Shown piece after piece: positions 53,447 through 61,734 of a stretch of DNA of 64,000 nt. The notes beneath the pieces are model-generated. The model did not search any database and was not told the DNA's origin. It saw only the letters and a program-made list of their open reading frames with translations. Both the position numbers and the translations under genes were made by a program. How positions within the stretch are numbered: the first letter of the stretch is position 1; each line of letters begins with the position of its first letter. Origin of the DNA: CAYVBJ01 sp964449075 (lineage in GTDB: Bacteria > Bacteroidota > Rhodothermia > Balneolales > Balneolaceae); the NCBI GenBank assembly GCA_964449075.1, contig CAYVBJ010000010.1, positions 24,571 to 88,570 on the forward strand. Direction: 5' to 3'.

Positions 53447-53701
53447 ATGAATTTATTATTTGCACAAGAACAGACCTCAACAACCGTTGATACCTTAACA
53501 CAAATATATTCGGATAAATGGAGTGGTGCAGAAGGAATGGAAAACGCATCCGGGTTTGTTCAAATGATGGCATCAAACGACCTTATATTTGTTGTTCTGG
53601 GAGTAAGCCTCATTATCTGGTTTGTTTTGCTTTTTTATATGATAAAAGTTGACCGCAAAGTATCTGACCTTGAAAAAGAAATTGAATCTGAAAAATCATG
53701 A
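53447..53701 (+). CDS. CcmD-like small membrane protein
   Basis: An 84-residue protein with one transmembrane helix (about 46-68) and a charged C-terminal helix (D-R-K-V-S-D-L-E-K-E-I). This fits CcmD, which stabilises the CcmC-CcmE complex. The N-terminus is longer than usual and contains A-Q-E-Q-T just after a hydrophobic start, so it may carry a cleaved signal. It sits between ccmC and ccmE and overlaps ccmE by 4 bases. Confidence 0.72.
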   Translation: MNLLFAQEQTSTTVDTLTQIYSDKWSGAEGMENASGFVQMMASNDLIFVVLGVSLIIWFVLLFYMIKVDRKVSDLEKEIESEKS

Positions 53702-54096
53702 AGCCTAAATTAATCATTGGTGTTCTCTCTATCGTCTTATTTACATCACTCCTGATGTATAATTTCGGAAACAGTATCAGCACGTATGTGAATTTTGAAC
53801 AAGCTGACGGACGTTCAGGGGCACATGTTGTGGGGAAATGGGATGATTCAAAAGAGTATGGATTTTCAAGGGAAGCGATGCAATTTTCATTTCATATGAA
53901 AGATGAAGATGGTAATGTAAGGCGTGTGATCTATCCCCGGCCAAAACCAAACAATTTTGAACAGGCTACCCAGCTTGTCGTTATAGGGGAGATGAGGAAC
54001 AATGTCTTCTATGCCAGCGAGATGCTGATGAAGTGCCCGTCAAAATACAACGACCCGTCAAAAGCTGAATTTGTAAATGCGGAAGAGAGTGGTTAG
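53698..54096 (+). CDS. ccmE: Cytochrome c-type biogenesis heme chaperone CcmE (CxxxY variant)
   Basis: A 132-residue protein with an N-terminal membrane anchor (about 4-22) and the CcmE beta-barrel (H-V-V-G-K-W, T-Q-L-V-V-I-G-E-M). Heme binds covalently at Cys113 or an equivalent: the motif reads L-M-K-C-P-S-K-Y, that is Cys-x3-Tyr, whereas most bacterial CcmE have His-x3-Tyr. It passes heme from CcmC to CcmF. Overlaps ccmD by 4 bases. Confidence 0.9.
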   Translation: MKPKLIIGVLSIVLFTSLLMYNFGNSISTYVNFEQADGRSGAHVVGKWDDSKEYGFSREAMQFSFHMKDEDGNVRRVIYPRPKPNNFEQATQLVVIGEMRNNVFYASEMLMKCPSKYNDPSKAEFVNAEESG

Positions 54097-54099
54097 TCA

Positions 54100-56586
54100 A
54101 TGCTGGGTATAACAGGAAATCTTTTACTTTCAGCGTCTTTCATGTTCGCTGTCGCCGGCCTCATTTTTTATGCCATCTCTGCGAATAGCGATAACCAGAA
54201 GTTTGAAAAAATATCTGACCGGCTCTGGCAGGCCAAAGGCCTGGCTGTTCTGATATCATCAGCGATACTGATCTATCTGATTGTTGATCACCAGTTCCAA
54301 TATTTTTATGTGTGGAACTATTCCAGCCTCGACCTGGAACTTCATTACCTGCTTTCAACCTTTTATGGCGGACAGGAAGGCAGTTTTATGCTTTGGATTC
54401 TCTGTTCATTTCTGATTGGTCTTGGATTAATTCGCTGGACGCGCAGACCTTACAAAGCACCTGTAATGTTTGTAATGACTCTTACTCAGCTATTCCTGAT
54501 TTCAATGCTGCTCGGCTGGGACCTGTTTGGGCTGAAACTTGGTGCATCCCCTTTCAGAACTATTGCCCAGGAGATGCCAAATGCTCCTTTTATACAGGCC
54601 AATCCCGATTTTGTACCTGCCGACGGAACCGGGTTGAACGATTTATTAAAGAGTCCCTGGATGATGATTCATCCTCCTGTACTATTTGTCGGGTTTGCAA
54701 TGATGACTGTTCCGTTTGCATTCGCAATTGCGTCTCTCTGGACACGCACATATCATGAATGGATTAAACCTGCGCTTCCCTGGACTCTCGGTGCGAATTT
54801 GGCACTGCTGACTGCTATTTTTCTTGGCGGGTACTGGGCATATGAAACACTTTCATTTGGCGGATACTGGGCTTGGGATCCGGTTGAAAATGCTTCATTT
54901 GTACCATGGCTGATTGGTACGGCCGGTATACATGCTATGATTATTCAGCGCAAAAGTTCGCGAGCCCACAAGGCGTCTATCTTTTTTGCAATACTCGCAT
55001 ATGTTGCTATTGTTTATGAAACATTTCTGACCAGGTCGGGTGTGCTCGCCGATCAGTCAGTCCACAGTTTTGTAGATCTTGGCCTTTACAATCAGCTCCT
55101 CGTATACATGTTGGTTATGATTGTAATCGGAATCGGTTTTTTCATCTACCGCTATAAGGAGCTTCCGAGTCCGGAAAACGAAACAGGTATACTCACAAAG
55201 GAGTTTTTCACATTTACAGGCTCCATGATGCTGTTTATCCTGGGAGCCATAATTATTCTCGGCACAAGCTCCCCAATAATTGGTAAGCTTTTTGTGAGCG
55301 ATCCAACGCCGCCTGATATCAGTTTTTACAATAACTGGAGTTTACCTATAGCCATAGTTATGGCAATGCTGACTGTAATTGGTCAGTATCTCTTCTGGCA
55401 AAAACATAATTGGGAATCCCTGTCTGGTGCTATGGTTGTTCCTCTTTTGCTGACCTCCATACTTGCTACCTTAACGATTGTATTCGGATCAGTCCGTAAC
55501 ATCTACTATATGATACTGGTGTTTGCCGCCTGGTTTGCAGTAATCGGAAATGGCTCTATGTTGCTTTACCTGCTCAGGAAAAATCCGAAACTTGTGGGCG
55601 GCACTCTCACACATACCGGGTTCGGAGTTTTACTCTTAGGAATACTTGCATCCTCTGCATATAACGAGCATCTGCTCGATGAAACAGCCGCCAACTATAA
55701 CCACCGGGTTGAAATTGGTGAGGCTTTTGATGAACAGGGTTTTCCAATTACACAAAAGGTCGAAATGTTTGAGCTTAAACTTAACCGGCCTAAACTTGTA
55801 AATAACAAATATATGGTTACTTACGAGGGGTATGCGCTTTCGGATACGCCCAGGCCGGGACAGCAAACCTACCGGCTCAAATTTGAACCAATTGACGGGG
55901 GAAGCCCATTCTATATGAACCCGGAAGTCTATCCTATGCTAACTTCTTCATCTGCAAATAATGTTGAATGGTCGGTTGATCCGGATATCAGGAGCGGGTT
56001 TCTGAGTGATATTTATCTGTATGTAGCAGGGAGTGAGTATGTCGAAACGCAAAATGAGTTGGTAAAGAAAAGAAACAATGTTCAGCCTGTATCCGATGAC
56101 GGGCAAAACAGTGAAGAGCAAGTTCAGAAGATTGAAATAGGAAAAGGGGAGACGGCGAATGCCGGTAATTTTCAATTTACATTCAGAGATTTTCAGCCTG
56201 CAAGTGAAGAACACCTTCCTGACAGTACGCTGATCGGAATCCGTTCAATTGTTGAAGTGTTGCATACCCCAAGCGGAAGTATGTATGAAACAGTTCCCCT
56301 TTTTGCTGTCTATACGGAAGATGGTCGGAGCTATACCTATTCTCCTCCTCTCGAAATTGAAAAATGGGGATTGATTCTTCAGTTTACAGGTGTAAATCCG
56401 GAAAATGATGCAATAGAAGTTTCTGTAGGCGGGCTTGACGAGGAGTTCGAAGAAGACTGGGTTGTAGTAGTCGCAGAAAAGAAACCTTTTGTCTCAGCTG
56501 TATGGCTCGGAACATTTTTATTAATGGGTGGATTTAGCGTATCAATTTTCCGACATTGGTTACGTGAGAAAGATGCCAATAAGTAA
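54100..56586 (+). CDS. ccmF: Cytochrome c heme lyase subunit CcmF
   Basis: An 828-residue membrane protein with about 14 hydrophobic segments. The heme-binding loop W-A-W-D-P-V-E-N-A-S-F-V-P-W is intact, as is G-G-Q-E-G-S-F-M-L-W near residue 95. A large periplasmic domain follows about residue 540. It ligates heme to apocytochromes. It is longer than the 650-residue enterobacterial form because that domain is extended. Starts 3 bases after ccmE. Confidence 0.96.
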   Translation: MLGITGNLLLSASFMFAVAGLIFYAISANSDNQKFEKISDRLWQAKGLAVLISSAILIYLIVDHQFQYFYVWNYSSLDLELHYLLSTFYGGQEGSFMLWILCSFLIGLGLIRWTRRPYKAPVMFVMTLTQLFLISMLLGWDLFGLKLGASPFRTIAQEMPNAPFIQANPDFVPADGTGLNDLLKSPWMMIHPPVLFVGFAMMTVPFAFAIASLWTRTYHEWIKPALPWTLGANLALLTAIFLGGYWAYETLSFGGYWAWDPVENASFVPWLIGTAGIHAMIIQRKSSRAHKASIFFAILAYVAIVYETFLTRSGVLADQSVHSFVDLGLYNQLLVYMLVMIVIGIGFFIYRYKELPSPENETGILTKEFFTFTGSMMLFILGAIIILGTSSPIIGKLFVSDPTPPDISFYNNWSLPIAIVMAMLTVIGQYLFWQKHNWESLSGAMVVPLLLTSILATLTIVFGSVRNIYYMILVFAAWFAVIGNGSMLLYLLRKNPKLVGGTLTHTGFGVLLLGILASSAYNEHLLDETAANYNHRVEIGEAFDEQGFPITQKVEMFELKLNRPKLVNNKYMVTYEGYALSDTPRPGQQTYRLKFEPIDGGSPFYMNPEVYPMLTSSSANNVEWSVDPDIRSGFLSDIYLYVAGSEYVETQNELVKKRNNVQPVSDDGQNSEEQVQKIEIGKGETANAGNFQFTFRDFQPASEEHLPDSTLIGIRSIVEVLHTPSGSMYETVPLFAVYTEDGRSYTYSPPLEIEKWGLILQFTGVNPENDAIEVSVGGLDEEFEEDWVVVVAEKKPFVSAVWLGTFLLMGGFSVSIFRHWLREKDANK

Positions 56587-57229
56587 ATACAAATATTACC
56601 TGTTAATTTTGTTTGGGCTGATCCTTTTTATGCAGCCCCTTTCAGCAGAGGCACAGCCTGACCCGAGAGGCGCGCTCTTGCGTTCTGTGGTTATACCGGG
56701 GTGGGGCCATCACTATGTCGATAAAACTGATTGGACACGTGGACAGGTGCATCTTGCGGCTGATATAGTTATGCTGGCTGCTTTTTTTGGACTAAATGCA
56801 AGGGTTAATAATATGCAGGACCAGGCAGTTTCTCTTGCACAGCTGCGCGCTGGTGTTAATCCTGATGATAAAGACCGGTCGTTCCGGCTTGCGATCGGCA
56901 GGTTTAACTCACTTGAAGAACACAATGACTTTCAGCGAAGAAGCAGAAACTGGGACCAGATTATTGAGGATACACCCGAAAATCGCTGGCTATGGGCTTC
57001 TGCAGATGACCGTAACAGGTACAGCAGTCTCAGGGACGATGCCGATCGAATAGATTCACAGCTGCCTGCCATTATAACTCTGCTGGTTGCTAACAGGGTT
57101 GTATCAGGCATAAGTGCATTTGTCAGGGCTAAAAATATTGAAGGAGCACCTGAAATTTCGTTATCACCGGTAATTGATGAACCGGGAAATACAAGCGGAA
57201 TGATGGCCAACATCAAGTTCAATTTTTAG
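56573..57229 (+). CDS. DUF5683-type exported protein
   Basis: A 218-residue protein with a signal sequence (about 8-25) ending in A-E-A-Q. The mature part has S-V-V-I-P-G-W-G-H-H-Y-V-D-K, the sort of motif seen in DUF5683, followed by helical and hydrophobic segments. Function unknown. Longer in-frame starts overlap ccmF further; the ATG at 56573 gives a normal signal peptide. It lies between ccmF and truA. Confidence 0.72.
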   Translation: MPISKYKYYLLILFGLILFMQPLSAEAQPDPRGALLRSVVIPGWGHHYVDKTDWTRGQVHLAADIVMLAAFFGLNARVNNMQDQAVSLAQLRAGVNPDDKDRSFRLAIGRFNSLEEHNDFQRRSRNWDQIIEDTPENRWLWASADDRNRYSSLRDDADRIDSQLPAIITLLVANRVVSGISAFVRAKNIEGAPEISLSPVIDEPGNTSGMMANIKFNF

Positions 57230-57231
57230 GA

Positions 57232-57963
57232 ATGTCGCGGTGCAAGATTACGATCAGGTATGATGGTGCTGACTATGCCGGATGGCAAAATCAACCCGGT
57301 CAGTCTACCATACAAGGTGAAGTTGAAAAGTCTCTTTCCCGCCTTTTTCAACAAGAAATAGAGATCTTTGGACAGGGACGTACCGATGCGGGTGTTCACG
57401 CTGAAGGACAGGTTGCCCACACTGATCTGCCCGAAACCAAAACTACCGGAAAAATACTTCACGCTTTGCGGGGAATATTGCCGGAAGCTATTGCCGTAAT
57501 TGACATCGAAAAGGTGTCTGATGATTTTCATGCAAGGTTTGATGCAATTTCACGACAGTATCGCTACCAGGTAAATACTCGTCAGAACCCGTTAAAGAGA
57601 AATTACAGCTGGTATGTATCAAAGCCTCTGAATTCTGAATTATTACACTCTTGTGCTGCATTGGTAAAGGGAACTCATGACTTCATAAATTTTTCGAAAA
57701 CTGAAGACAGGGATTTTGGTACCACCATTTGTACCATCGAGCATTCGGAATGGGTTGACATGGAAGAAGAACTCATATTCCGGATTTGGGGCAATCGCTT
57801 TTTACGACACCTCGTCCGCCGGCTTGTCGGATCTATGGTTAGAGTTGCATCCGGCAGAATGGAGATATCAGATTTCGAAGAGATGCTGAAAGCTCCTGAA
57901 ATGGAATTAAAGGGATTTTCAGCACCTGCAAAGGGGCTGGTTCTGGAAAAAGTCTTTTATTGA
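57232..57963 (+). CDS. truA: tRNA pseudouridine(38-40) synthase TruA
   Basis: A 243-residue pseudouridine synthase. Starts C-K-I-T-I-R-Y-D-G-A-D-Y-A-G-W-Q-N-Q-P. The catalytic Asp52 lies in G-Q-G-R-T-D-A-G-V-H-A. The F-L-R-H-L-V-R-R-L-V-G-S-M segment near the C-terminus is typical. It modifies the anticodon stem of several tRNAs. Converges with coaBC, overlapping its 3' end by 7 bases. Confidence 0.97.
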   Translation: MSRCKITIRYDGADYAGWQNQPGQSTIQGEVEKSLSRLFQQEIEIFGQGRTDAGVHAEGQVAHTDLPETKTTGKILHALRGILPEAIAVIDIEKVSDDFHARFDAISRQYRYQVNTRQNPLKRNYSWYVSKPLNSELLHSCAALVKGTHDFINFSKTEDRDFGTTICTIEHSEWVDMEEELIFRIWGNRFLRHLVRRLVGSMVRVASGRMEISDFEEMLKAPEMELKGFSAPAKGLVLEKVFY

Positions 57964-59153
57964 GAGAATATAAAATTCAGAATCTCTTCTGCAATTGCCG
58001 GTTTTGTTCCGCTGAACTCTTTTTTTATTTTTTTACCGATTAAAAGCAATTGATTTGTATCTGATTCAAAGCCGGAATTTTTGTCTGCCAGGTTATTTGC
58101 CAAAATCCAGTCAGCGTTTTTTTGATTCAGTTTTTTAGCCGCATTTTCTTCAAGCTTTTCTGTCTCCATGGCAAAACCGATCAGAATCTGGTCATCCTGT
58201 TTGTTTTCTCCAAGCCATTTAAGTGAATCAGGATTCTCTTTTAATTCAATTCTCTTATCAGCACTCTCTTTTTTTATTTTTGATTCAGACACTGAGGTTG
58301 GTGAAAAATCGGAAACAGCTGCAGCAAGAATAAAAATATCAGCATTTTGGTGCTTTTTTACCAGGGAAAAAAGTTCAGTTGCAGAGGTAAACGATTCACT
58401 TTCCATTCTTTCCGGGATTTTTACGGAGACAGGACCGTGTAAAAGAGTTACATCTGCACCGAGCTGTTTTGCTGCGTTTGCCATTGCAACGCCCATCTTA
58501 CCGCTGCTCGGATTTGAAATAAATCGGACCGGATCAAGAAATTCACGAGTGGGACCAGCTGTAACAACTACCTGCTTTCCATGCAGAAGGTTACTCTTTT
58601 TTTTTTCGAGCAACAGTGATTTTATCTTTTCTAGGATGTCGGCTGTTTCCGGAAGACGGCCTTTTCCTTCAAGTCCGCTTGCAAGGTACCCGGATTCAGG
58701 TTCCAGTATGAAATACCCAAACTCTTTAGCTCTGCTGAGATTATGCTGTACAGACGGATGGTTATACATTTCGCCGTCCATAGTAGGGCAGATTAAAACG
58801 GGGCACCTGGCAGCCAGTGCGGTGGAAGTGAGCATGTTATCTGACTGGCCATGCACCAGTTTTGAGAGTGTGTTTGCTGTACACGGTGCGATTACATACA
58901 GATCAGCCCATTCACCCCAATGTATATGTTTTGTCCAGCTTTCGCTTCCGCCACTTTCATTAAAAACATCAATAGCCACCTCATGACCGGATAGCGAGCT
59001 GAACGTATCAATACCTACAAACCGGGCAGCTGCACGAGTCATGGTTACCCTGACTTCGGCACCGGACTTCTGAAGTTCGCGAAGCAAAAATACCGCTTTA
59101 TAAGCGGCTATACCGCCGGTAACACCAAGTAAGATACGGTTACCGGCAAGCAT
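57957..59153 (-). CDS. coaBC: Bifunctional phosphopantothenoylcysteine decarboxylase/synthetase
   Basis: A 398-residue CoaBC. The N-terminal flavoprotein domain (about 1-180) starts with I-L-L-G-V-T-G-G-I-A-A-Y-K and has the decarboxylase His in S-W-T-K-H-I-H-W and P-T-M-D-G-E-M-Y. The C-terminal synthetase domain begins near 190 with V-V-V-T-A-G-P-T-R-E. It makes two steps of coenzyme A synthesis. Follows rpoZ by 2 bases. Confidence 0.96.
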   Translation of the reverse strand: MLAGNRILLGVTGGIAAYKAVFLLRELQKSGAEVRVTMTRAAARFVGIDTFSSLSGHEVAIDVFNESGGSESWTKHIHWGEWADLYVIAPCTANTLSKLVHGQSDNMLTSTALAARCPVLICPTMDGEMYNHPSVQHNLSRAKEFGYFILEPESGYLASGLEGKGRLPETADILEKIKSLLLEKKKSNLLHGKQVVVTAGPTREFLDPVRFISNPSSGKMGVAMANAAKQLGADVTLLHGPVSVKIPERMESESFTSATELFSLVKKHQNADIFILAAAVSDFSPTSVSESKIKKESADKRIELKENPDSLKWLGENKQDDQILIGFAMETEKLEENAAKKLNQKNADWILANNLADKNSGFESDTNQLLLIGKKIKKEFSGTKPAIAEEILNFIFSQ

Positions 59154-59155
59154 GA

Positions 59156-59449
59156 TCAGATATCTTCGTTAGGATAGCGGTAGTAGACTTTATCCTTTAG
59201 CATTTCGTCTACGGATCTCTGTGTGGGATGGGGTAATTTTTCGAAGGTTTTGGAAATACGCTCCTGCTCCTCATTAAAGGTGAATTCATCCTCTTCTTCA
59301 AATCCTTCAAAGTACTTGAGCTTATCGTCAAGCTCCAGCTTTTCCTGGGCAGCTATCTGACGGGCACGTTTCGACATTACAACAATTTTTTCATATTTGT
59401 TGCCGGCACTTCCGCCGAGATTTTCAACATTCAGGGTTTTAATAGGCAT
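59156..59449 (-). CDS. rpoZ: RNA polymerase omega subunit
   Basis: A 97-residue protein with the omega/Rpb6-type pattern: N-K-Y-E-K-I-V-V-M-S-K-R-A-R-Q-I. A charged tail follows, containing E-F-T-F-N-E-E-Q-E-R-I and an ending Y-R-Y-P. The place between gmk and coaBC is the common one for rpoZ. It helps assemble beta-prime and may bind (p)ppGpp in some bacteria. Confidence 0.85.
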   Translation of the reverse strand: MPIKTLNVENLGGSAGNKYEKIVVMSKRARQIAAQEKLELDDKLKYFEGFEEEDEFTFNEEQERISKTFEKLPHPTQRSVDEMLKDKVYYRYPNEDI

Positions 59450-59459
59450 AACTAAATAA

Positions 59460-60032
59460 TTATGGGTTTATAAAATTTATCACGGCTTTCTTTGTTTGCT
59501 TGTAAGCTGATTCAAGCTCATCATTGATGATCACAACATCGAATCTGTCTGCAAACTCTATCTCTTTGACAGCCCGGGCAAGCCTGACACCAAGAGATTC
59601 CTCTGTTTCTGTTCCGCGTTTAATCAATCTTTCTTTTAACACCTCAAGTGACGGAGGTTTAATAAAAATACCAAGTGCATCATTCTGAAAATCGTTTTTG
59701 ATATTTAATGCACCCAATACATCAATGTCAAGCAAGACAAAATAACCTTTATTTCTCAGTTTCTCAATATCTGAGCGGAATGTTCCGTAGTAAGTTCCAT
59801 TATAAAATTTTTCCCACTCAGCGAACTCACCCTTTTCAATTTTTTTTTCGAACTCATCTTTGCTGATGAAGTGATACTCTATGCCATCTGTTTCACCTTT
59901 CCTGGGCTTCCGGGTGGTGGCGCTTACCGAAAAGACAAGATTTGGAAATTCATATAAAAGGCGTTTTGCGAAAGTTGATTTACCCGCACCACTCGGGGCT
60001 GTCAGAATGATAAGTTTACCTTTTTTACTCAA
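59460..60032 (-). CDS. gmk: Guanylate kinase
   Basis: A 190-residue kinase. The P-loop A-P-S-G-A-G-K-S-T is at about residues 12-20. The GMP-binding S-A-T-T-R-K-P-R-K-G-E segment and the lid R-G-T-E-T-E-E-S follow. It converts GMP to GDP. The start overlaps the yicC stop by 8 bases, so the two are probably translated together. Confidence 0.97.
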   Translation of the reverse strand: MSKKGKLIILTAPSGAGKSTFAKRLLYEFPNLVFSVSATTRKPRKGETDGIEYHFISKDEFEKKIEKGEFAEWEKFYNGTYYGTFRSDIEKLRNKGYFVLLDIDVLGALNIKNDFQNDALGIFIKPPSLEVLKERLIKRGTETEESLGVRLARAVKEIEFADRFDVVIINDELESAYKQTKKAVINFINP

Positions 60033-60906
60033 TGTTTTGTACTTGCTCCCGCATTTGTTCCAGTTTTTCCTTTCCGATTACCACATGATGAGCGATTACC
60101 GAATCACTTGATTTGGATCCGATTGTATTCAGTTCCCGGTTAATTTCCTGGCATAAAAAATTAAGTCTGCGTCCCACGTTTTCATTATCCTCAAGAGCAT
60201 CCCTGAAAAATTTAATATGTGAATTCAGTCTTACGATCTCTTCATTGATGTCCATTTTATCTACCAGAAGCGCCACCTCCATTTCAAGCCGGTCATCATT
60301 AATTTTCTCATCCTGCACCAGTTCCTCTATCCGCTTCCGGAGTTTTTCTTTAACCAGTGATGCATTAGCGCGGGATGCTGAGCCAATATCTTTCAGAAGT
60401 CCGCTGATATCATCAAGCAGTGCGGCAAGATCATCTTTTAATTCAGCTCCTTCCTGCGACCTCATTTTATTTGCCGCCTGAAGCGCAGATTTGGTAGCTT
60501 CAACAGTGCATTTCCAAATTTCTTTAACAGTTTCAGGATCATCCTCCCGCTGGACAAAAATATCTTCAAACCGAAGAATATCTCTAACCTGAACTGGTTC
60601 AGTCAGGTTAGATTCTCTTCTGATCCCTTCAAGCATTTCAATATAGCTCTTAACCATTTCAGGGCTGTAAGTTATATTTGGAATACCTGTTTTAGATTTG
60701 TCCAGGTTAACATTTACGTTGATCTTTCCCCGGCTTACATAGTTCTGAATAACATCTTTCAGGTCAAATTCTTTGTGCTGCAAAGATTGCGGCAGTCGGA
60801 TAGATATATCGAGGTATCGGCTATTCAATGTTTTTACTTCTGCAGTAACATGAAAGCCGTCAGAAGAAAAATCCCCGCGTCCAAAACCCGTCATTGATGT
60901 AATCAT
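60025..60906 (-). CDS. YicC-family RNA-associated protein
   Basis: A 293-residue YicC protein. The N-terminus has S-M-T-G-F-G-R-G and N-S-R-Y-L-D-I-S-I-R-L-P. The C-terminal part has E-I-V-R-L-N-S-H-I and G-R-R-L-N-F-L-C-Q-E-I-N-R-E-L-N-T-I-G-S-K. YicC proteins are endoribonucleases involved in RNA turnover, often beside gmk. Head of the yicC-gmk-rpoZ-coaBC block. Confidence 0.93.
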   Translation of the reverse strand: MITSMTGFGRGDFSSDGFHVTAEVKTLNSRYLDISIRLPQSLQHKEFDLKDVIQNYVSRGKINVNVNLDKSKTGIPNITYSPEMVKSYIEMLEGIRRESNLTEPVQVRDILRFEDIFVQREDDPETVKEIWKCTVEATKSALQAANKMRSQEGAELKDDLAALLDDISGLLKDIGSASRANASLVKEKLRKRIEELVQDEKINDDRLEMEVALLVDKMDINEEIVRLNSHIKFFRDALEDNENVGRRLNFLCQEINRELNTIGSKSSDSVIAHHVVIGKEKLEQMREQVQNIE

Positions 60907-61006
60907 AATGTAATCTAAGTTAGATGGTTATTGGAAGGAAGATAAAAAAGTGAGAGTTAAATACTATAAAATAGTAAGAATGATATAATCCTGTAATAAA
61001 ATGATA

Positions 61007-61488
61007 TTATAACAATTCAATTTTGACATTTCTTAATACGTAAACCCGTCTGCTGTCCTCAAGAAGGTCTGAGAGCTTCTCATTAAAACTTTCATAGTAC
61101 TTTTTGAGTTTTTTTGCTCTCTTCTGGCCAAACTTGATTTTTACGAACCGGAGTAGCGAAAACAGGGTTCCTGGAAAATCTGCAATTTTTAATATTCCTG
61201 AATCCACTTTTGCTCTGGTCCGGAAATGGGTTCCGTCTTTAACATTTATTACATAAATGTTTACGTACGATTCATTGTTATTTTTTCATCCGATATTTCG
61301 ACGAGGCTTTCTGAAGTGAGAGGAAGGTAAATAGTAATCTCAATATCTTTCAGGTTAAAGAATTTTCTTTCCCCGTTTTCACGGAAGATAATTTTAGTAG
61401 TATATTTAATGAGGATAATATTTACAAAATATATTGTACCGGAGACAGCTTTGGAATAATTAGTTGCGGATATTTCCTGCCAAAAAGC
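61007..61488 (-). pseudogene. Frameshifted gene remnant
   Basis: Two adjacent minus-strand open stretches in different frames look like one broken gene. The upstream part (61261-61488) reads F-R-E-N-G-E-R-K-F-F-N-L-K-D-I-E and ends near I-S-D-E-K-I-T-M-N. The downstream part continues with E-S-Y-V-N-I-Y-V-I-N-V-K-D-G-T-H-F and ends at a stop at 61007. The break falls at a run of six A residues. No start codon is visible for the first part. Family unknown; a sequencing slip at the A run is an alternative. Confidence 0.4.
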
Positions 61489-61539
61489 TTAAGTTGACCA
61501 GCAAATAAATAATAAAAAAATTTATACACAGGTAATTAA

Positions 61540-61734
61540 ATGGGATTTCTCGGCGGGTTTGAGGTAATTATTATCATTATTCTGATCATCTTTCTTTTTG
61601 GAGCCAAAAAAATACCTGAGCTCGCGCGAGGTCTCGGGCAGGGAATTAAAGAGTTTAAACAGGCCAAAGGTGCTGAAAACGAAAAAGAAATTTCAAAAAA
61701 TAAAAATGATGAATCGGAAGAAGAGAATCCCTGA
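61540..61734 (+). CDS. tatA: Twin-arginine translocase protein TatA
   Basis: A 64-residue protein with an N-terminal hydrophobic helix, F-G-A-K-K-I-P-E-L-A-R-G-L-G (the TatA hinge and amphipathic helix), then a charged tail. TatA forms the pore of the twin-arginine pathway. TatB and TatC are not in the window. It is followed, partly overlapped, by the S9 peptidase gene. Confidence 0.95.
   Translation: MGFLGGFEVIIIIILIIFLFGAKKIPELARGLGQGIKEFKQAKGAENEKEISKNKNDESEEENP

Noticed and set aside
56528..56572. Longer start for the DUF5683 gene inside ccmF
   Set aside because: The extra residues are encoded in ccmF and would spoil the signal peptide.
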